Shown here piece by piece: positions 17,700 to 22,050 of a DNA stretch of 22,050 nt. The DNA is taken from NCBI GenBank assembly GCA_958430865.1, contig CAUDNR010003913.1:25790-47839 (forward strand), in the 5' to 3' direction. Below the pieces are notes generated by a model. The model was given only the letters and a program-made list of their open reading frames with translations, did no database searches and was not told the DNA's origin. The position numbers and the translations under genes were made by a program. Origin of the DNA: Entrophospora sp. SA101 (taxonomy: Eukaryota; Glomeromycota; Glomeromycetes; Entrophosporales; Entrophosporaceae). Within the stretch, counting starts at the first letter, position 1. Each line of letters starts with the position of its first letter.

Positions 17700-20170
17700 T
17701 AAGAGCTTGTTTAACAAATGGAAAAACACATATAAATCACCCTGACAAGAGACTTCCATTGGATCTTTTTGATAATGAGAGAGTGTTGTCCAATATATAT
17801 TGACTGTGTTGGTTGTGTAGGTGTATAGATTCTTGAGAAGGTAAAGTGGAACGAAAAGTTGAGAGCAGTCTGGATGTACAGCAGTAATAATAGCAATTGT
17901 TGAATGAGGATCCCGAGGTTTTATAGTACACAGTTGAATGACTAATGAATCCTCACAAATTTGTGTATGATGTTTCTAACTGACTAGGTTTGGACAATCT
18001 CAATGGCATGTTGATTAGTGTCAAAGTACATGGTGCAGTTGAGTGTATCAACCCATCATGTATGTATTTCATTCAAGTGTGGCTACAATATCTTCTATGC
18101 TACTTCCTCATCTCTACAAGCATGTCCTTTTGTATTAGAATTAACTTCCATACCAGCAGAATTGATGAATGTGATCGGGCATTTACTTTAAATTGGGTGT
18201 TTGTAAAGTTCTTTAGCAAACAAATGTTTTTAGATTTTAAAATCCACATTTCTTCATCTTTTACGGACTTTGAAACGCTTTCATTGGCATATTTTGAATG
18301 AACAGAATTGGAATCATGACATAGCAAACGTTTTCTTTCTTTCTTGGATTAATTAAATAGCCATGTCCAATGGTTGTTCTTGAGAAGTGTATAATCAAAA
18401 GTCATATTAATATTACTTCTGGTGAAAATTTTCAACACCAATTAATTAATCATTGAAAATTTTCCATGGCCGATTAACTGGATAATCGGTAAATAATCGT
18501 TGAATGTCATTCAGCGAATACAACCACTAATATTACTACTGAATCTAAATAAAATCGTCAAACTTATTGCCATTGCTTTCGATCTGGAATCAAACAGTAG
18601 GAGGAGCTAAGGCATTCCAATTATCCTTCAAACTTAAATTTGCTACTGTGATAAGTGATTATGGATTTCAAGTTGGTAATACTAATGTCATATTTCAATC
18701 CTAGGTGACGGAGCTTATTTTGATATTTTCCAAGATGTCAATATGTTGTTAATGGTGGATTGTAATAATATTCTTGCAAGACATCCTAGTTTTGGCCCCA
18801 GTTGTGTCTATCGGAACGTAAAAAAAGGTGTTAGTTGAAAAACCATCAGGTCAACTTTTGTGCACCTTACCTTAGTTTTACTATTAGCCCAACAAGAGTT
18901 TGTAATATTGCCACAGTGATTTCATTTGCTCTCCAATTTGTTCACTTTGCTGGTATGTCCATGTGATTCAAACATAATCATGGTTGATGCTGTCCCTGAA
19001 ACAAAATGAAACAATATTTTTCATCTGCTAGCCATATAGAACATGACATTTGCCGAATTTACATTGTATTTTTGGTGAATGTTCATGATCTTATCAGTCA
19101 CTCACTAGTTCTCGGAAAGTTACACTCCCATGATCTCTTCATGACAAAATTGACAAAAGTACTCTTAAATCATGTTATCCTTCCAAACCCATAAGTTGTG
19201 CAGGTTTTTCTCTTTTTACATCAGTGTCGTGACCCGAAACTCTGAGTTTAGGGAAAACCAGAAACAGAAACTAACAGAAACCACCTGAAACTAGTTTAGG
19301 TTAGTATTTTATGTTTAGTTTTGGTTTTGGTTTTGGTTTTCTGCTTAGTGTAAGTTCATTTACCGAAACGTTTCGGAAAGCCAAAAGAGTTTCTGGTCAC
19401 AACACTGAAGGGAACATGGTTCTCCATTTGATGGTTACAATGGTGTAATCTGGTACTTCATGACCAAATTATACAATGTTTTTCCATGATGGAATCTCTG
19501 CATGGATTACATTAAGTGAGATGTTTCTTTTTTCCATGTAGGTAAAACAGTGCATGTGGATCATTCCATGATTTCGAAAATTGTCATGTTTAAAGAAATG
19601 CTCTAATTTACCATTCCAGTGTCCTTGTTCTGGCATATTTTGGTAGTGCAATGGTTGATTGCTTAGCATGGTGTTTCCATTCCATGTGAGTGAGTCCATT
19701 TGTCTTTGGCCATCATCAAGGTGTAGAAGATCTGAGGAAGCCTTTACACACTTATTTCTTTTTAAAAAAGGGGAGAAATTCAATGGAAAGGTTGTGGTTT
19801 TTGATGGATATTTCTCACATTTACATTTTTTGGTGGCCAGTATCTGGTTCTAATTTTGAAAATTTCTTCTCTAAAGCAACAATGTGACTAGTACCAATAC
19901 AAGCAGGACCTAGCTATATATTGAAGGTGGCATTTTTTAATGTACTCATGGTGTCCATTCCTATTGGGGGAAACATCAAAGACTCCAGATCAGGGTTTCT
20001 AAATAAGACCAGAAGTTTGGTATTGTTTGATTCAACAAATCCTACAATCAGTATACTGTAGTTTGTGTCTGTTGTGTATTTTTGGAAAAAAGAATCATTT
20101 GGGACAACCAAATTTGGAGGATGGGGAACCTCTTCCAGAAGTTGAATGCAATAATAGTTCAACAAGCAAG
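17700..20170 (-). pseudogene. large decayed coding region of unknown identity, interrupted by a MITE
   Basis: The minus strand shows coding-like stretches over about 2.5 kb, separated by stops and frame changes. From the 5' side: 20165-19914 (PHPPNLVVPNDSFFQKYTTD, then YSILIVGFVESNNTKLLVLF); 19783-19469 (MDSLTWNGNTMLSNQPLHY, HGMIHMHCFTYMEKRNISL); weaker pieces around 18700-19200 with many stops; 18327-18100 (KSVKDEEMWILKSKNICLL); and about 17960-17700, an uninterrupted frame without a start codon (CTIKPRDPHSTIAIITAVHP, FVPLYLLKNLYTYTTNTVNI). Composition is less AT-rich than the surroundings. I recognise no family. The pieces could belong to one large gene or several. The 186-bp MITE at 19222-19407 lies between the second and third pieces. 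Confidence 0.4.
19222..19407. mobile_element. 186-bp MITE-like element with 21-bp terminal inverted repeats
   Basis: The left end CAGTGTCGTGACCCGAAACTC (19222-19242, 21 bases) and the reverse complement of the right end (19387-19407) match at 19 of 21 positions. The CAGTG start is hAT-like, but the flanking 8 bp (TTTTACAT and AAGGGAAC) do not match, so no target duplication is visible. Inside are repeated GAAAC motifs on the left half, GTTTTG repeats on the right half, and a 14-bp palindrome CCGAAACGTTTCGG near 19363-19376. It has no coding capacity, so it would depend on a transposase made elsewhere. Confidence 0.75.
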
Positions 20171-20548
20171 TTGAAATGATTAGATGTGGGCTTTTTATTT
20201 GATAATTTAGGTATAATTTTTATTATATTTAAATTATTCAGATATATATGTATTAAATTTTAAAATATTTAATATTAATAAATTATTTATATATTATATG
20301 ATATATTGATAGTGCATCACTTCAACTTGTCAATATTATAAAAAAATGAAACCATTGATTTGAAAAAGTAAGAAACAAACTATACTGCAATTATGTATGG
20401 TATGATAATAATGATTATTAAAAATTCTTCTATTTTTTTTGTCAAAAATCATTATTTTTTATTTAGTTGCATATTTGACATCCAAATTTCAAAATGAAAA
20501 AAAAATTTGAAGATATGATACTTGCAGGAAGTTATTAGCTTTATATAA
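20171..20548. other. AT-rich intergenic stretch
   Basis: About 380 bp of very AT-rich DNA ahead of the Tc1 element; no feature recognised. Confidence 0.6.
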
Positions 20549-20550
20549 TA

Positions 20551-20580
20551 CAGTCCCTGGCGAAAGTAATGGCACGAATA
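20551..20580 (+). repeat. Tc1 5' terminal inverted repeat
   Basis: Begins CAGTCCCTGGCGAAAGTAAT directly after a TA dinucleotide, and is followed 150 bp later by the transposase start codon. Confidence 0.8.
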
Positions 20581-20729
20581 TTCGATTTACTTATTCAGGC
20601 ATGATACCATAAAACATTCATTTATAATGTTTATTTGTCATTGAGTCGCGTAAATAGATAGTAACCATAAAAGTAAATAAAAAAAATAATGATCGTCATC
20701 AGTGTTTTTTGTTTACTTTACCTTGCAAA

Positions 20730-21729
20730 ATGTCTTCGAACCCTATTAAAGCCAACCATAATGCCGTTAACTTTCTCTGGAAGCAAAATATTCGCACTCC
20801 GAAAGAAAACTGGATCCCATTACGTACATGTCAACGATACATCACCATATTAAAAAAAAAAATGGAAAAATTCCGGAAATTCACCGGTCAGGTGATCTGC
20901 GAAAATTATCACCAGAAAAACGGTGCCAACTCGGAATGATCGTCAAGAGTAACCACTATAGGACCGCCATCGAAATGAAAGCTATTTTAGAAGAAAAATA
21001 CCAAGATCTTGAAGTTAGTAAGAGAACTGTTTGCCGTGAGCTTTCCAACCTCGGTTATGTTGCTACTCTTCCCAGAAAAGTTCCTCTTCTAACAGAACAA
21101 GCAAAGATTAACCGCTTGTCATGGGCACAAGATCATGTGCATTACAACTGGAAGAAAGTTGTTTTTTCAGACGAAACAACTATCTAGTTTTCGCAATACG
21201 ATGCTAGCATGGTCTCGTGAAAAGAAACCTGTCCAGCCTATGGTAAAACATCCCCTTAAGGTTCTTGATTGGGGCGCAATCAATTTTAAAGGGAAGGTCG
21301 GTATTCATATCTTCACTGAAAACCTTGACCGCCACCTATATCGTAAAATTTTAAATGAACAACTTTACAATAATGCTGATGCATTAGTAGGTGGCCAATG
21401 GGTCTTTCAGCAAGATAACGACCCTAAGTATACATCTAGGGATGTTATGAATGATCTGAATACCCGCCTTCCAAGGCGTGTTCTTGCCTTGCATTCACAT
21501 AGTCCAGATCTCAATCCTATTGAGAATATATGGGCTATTTTGAAGCATAATGTTGAGAAACATGTCAAAAAAATGATAGCAGAAAAAAAAAGGTTTCAAA
21601 AATAAATTTATCGGTATTATTAGGGAGGAATGGGAGGGAATCGAAAAAAACTTCATAGTTAATAGCATTGGTAGCATGCAAAATCGGGTTCAAGCGTGCA
21701 TCGATGCTGAAGGAGCTCATACCAAGTAA
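20730..21729 (+). pseudogene. Tc1-family transposase with frameshifts
   Basis: ATG at 20730 (MSSNPIKANHNAVNFLWKQ), TAA at 21727-21729. Frame one runs to the A11 run at 20852-20862, where it must shift to continue with KNGKIPEIHRSG, RKLSPEKR and SKRTVCRELSNLGYVATLPR. The first catalytic Asp is in VVFSDETT. A second shift near 21170-21195 leads to NTMLAWSREKKPVQP, GGQWVFQQDNDPKYTS (second Asp) and SPDLNPIENIW (catalytic Glu). A third shift at the A9 run 21583-21591 leads to KFIGIIREEWEGI and the natural end. I count 35 residues between the second Asp and the Glu instead of the usual 34. All catalytic residues remain but the frame is broken three times; two breaks are at long A-runs and could be sequence errors. 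Confidence 0.88.
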
Positions 21730-21746
21730 TAACACCATAATCAAAG

Positions 21747-21776
21747 TTATAGCCATACTATTTGGCTTTAAGAAAA
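21747..21776 (-). repeat. degraded Tc1 3' terminal repeat
   Basis: Read on the minus strand GCCAAATAGTATGGCTATAA resembles the inner part of the 5' repeat (GGCGAAAGTAATGGCACGAA). The expected outer CAGTCCCT is replaced by A/T runs. Confidence 0.45.
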
Positions 21777-22050
21777 AAAAAATTTTTTTAAAATTTTTAA
21801 TAAAATACATTTTTCATTCATAAATATAAATAACCAAATTAATCTAAATATTTATATCCATTAGATGAGAAACTATAAATATGATAATTTATAACATAAT
21901 AATGTTAATGTTAATTTTAATAAAAATGAAAATAATCAATGATTGAATGTCAATAATTACCATTATTATTACTAATAATTGTTACTTTATTGGAATTCAC
22001 AGGTTGGGGAAGGTTTGTAAAATTTAATAATCTGCTAGTATAAACTGCAT
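21777..22050. other. AT-rich intergenic end of window
   Basis: Low-complexity AT-rich DNA, including TAA/ATT trinucleotide-rich stretches around 21890-21980; no feature recognised. Confidence 0.6.

Larger units (their letters stand above)
20549..21776 (+). mobile_element. Tc1-family transposon, degenerate
   Basis: The 5' end is clear: TA (20549-20550) then CAGTCCCTGGCGAAAGTAAT and GGCACGAATA, typical of Tc1 terminal repeats. A degraded partner, TAGCCATACTATTTGGCTTT around 21750-21770, resembles the reverse complement of the inner part, but the outermost CAGTCCC is lost. A transposase reading frame fills the interior. Total length of about 1.2 kb is usual for Tc1 elements with short terminal repeats. 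Confidence 0.8.

Noticed and set aside
19469..19887. Plus-strand open frames at 19659-19887
   Set aside because: They overlap the better-balanced minus-strand coding-like stretch 19469-19783 and appear to be its shadows.
1..22050. CRISPR array, rRNA or tRNA genes
   Set aside because: No regularly spaced repeats, no tRNA T-loop/cloverleaf signature and no rRNA core motif was found on either strand by eye.

Overview
The window is a strongly AT-rich stretch of a eukaryotic nuclear genome. Short spliceosomal introns (about 60-140 nt, GT..AG) interrupt several genes, intergenic DNA is low in complexity, and DNA transposons and decayed gene copies are dense. A Crinkler-type effector domain, a TRP-like ion-channel fragment, a CBM48/AMPK-beta-type protein and a bacterial-looking intronless GalE together suggest an arbuscular mycorrhizal fungus (Glomeromycotina). 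That placement is inference; no rRNA or tRNA was seen to confirm it.

Layout: 1-1347 is the 3' part of a broken mariner (DD34D) element with a candidate terminal repeat. 2135-3189 (minus) is a six-exon CBM48 glycogen-binding-type gene with an N-terminal hydrophobic helix. 3190-5880 is mostly featureless. 5881-6885 is an intact, intronless galE. 7146-8335 is a block of two abutting pseudogenes, WDR83/MORG1-like then glutaminyl-tRNA synthetase C-terminus. 9156-10167 is a spliced but frameshifted Mrr/RRG7-like PD-(D/E)XK nuclease gene with a C-terminal membrane segment; its first intron carries a GC-richer 84-bp duplication.

10590-13192 is a complete piggyBac-type element (TTAA duplications, 13-bp terminal repeats, all three catalytic aspartates) whose transposase is broken. 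13334-14109 is a frameshifted Crinkler-like effector domain. 14942-17512 is a chimera: a transposase-like multicopy reading frame runs in frame into a truncated, spliced ion-channel gene ending in a coiled coil. 17700-20170 (minus) is a large unidentified decayed coding region interrupted by a 186-bp MITE. 20549-21776 is a broken Tc1 element.

Only galE and the CBM48 gene look intact and functional. Nearly everything else is mobile or decaying. The in-frame nonsense codons inside otherwise readable frames are all TGA, while most terminal stops are TAA. Several frameshifts sit at long A-runs, so some breaks could be sequence errors.
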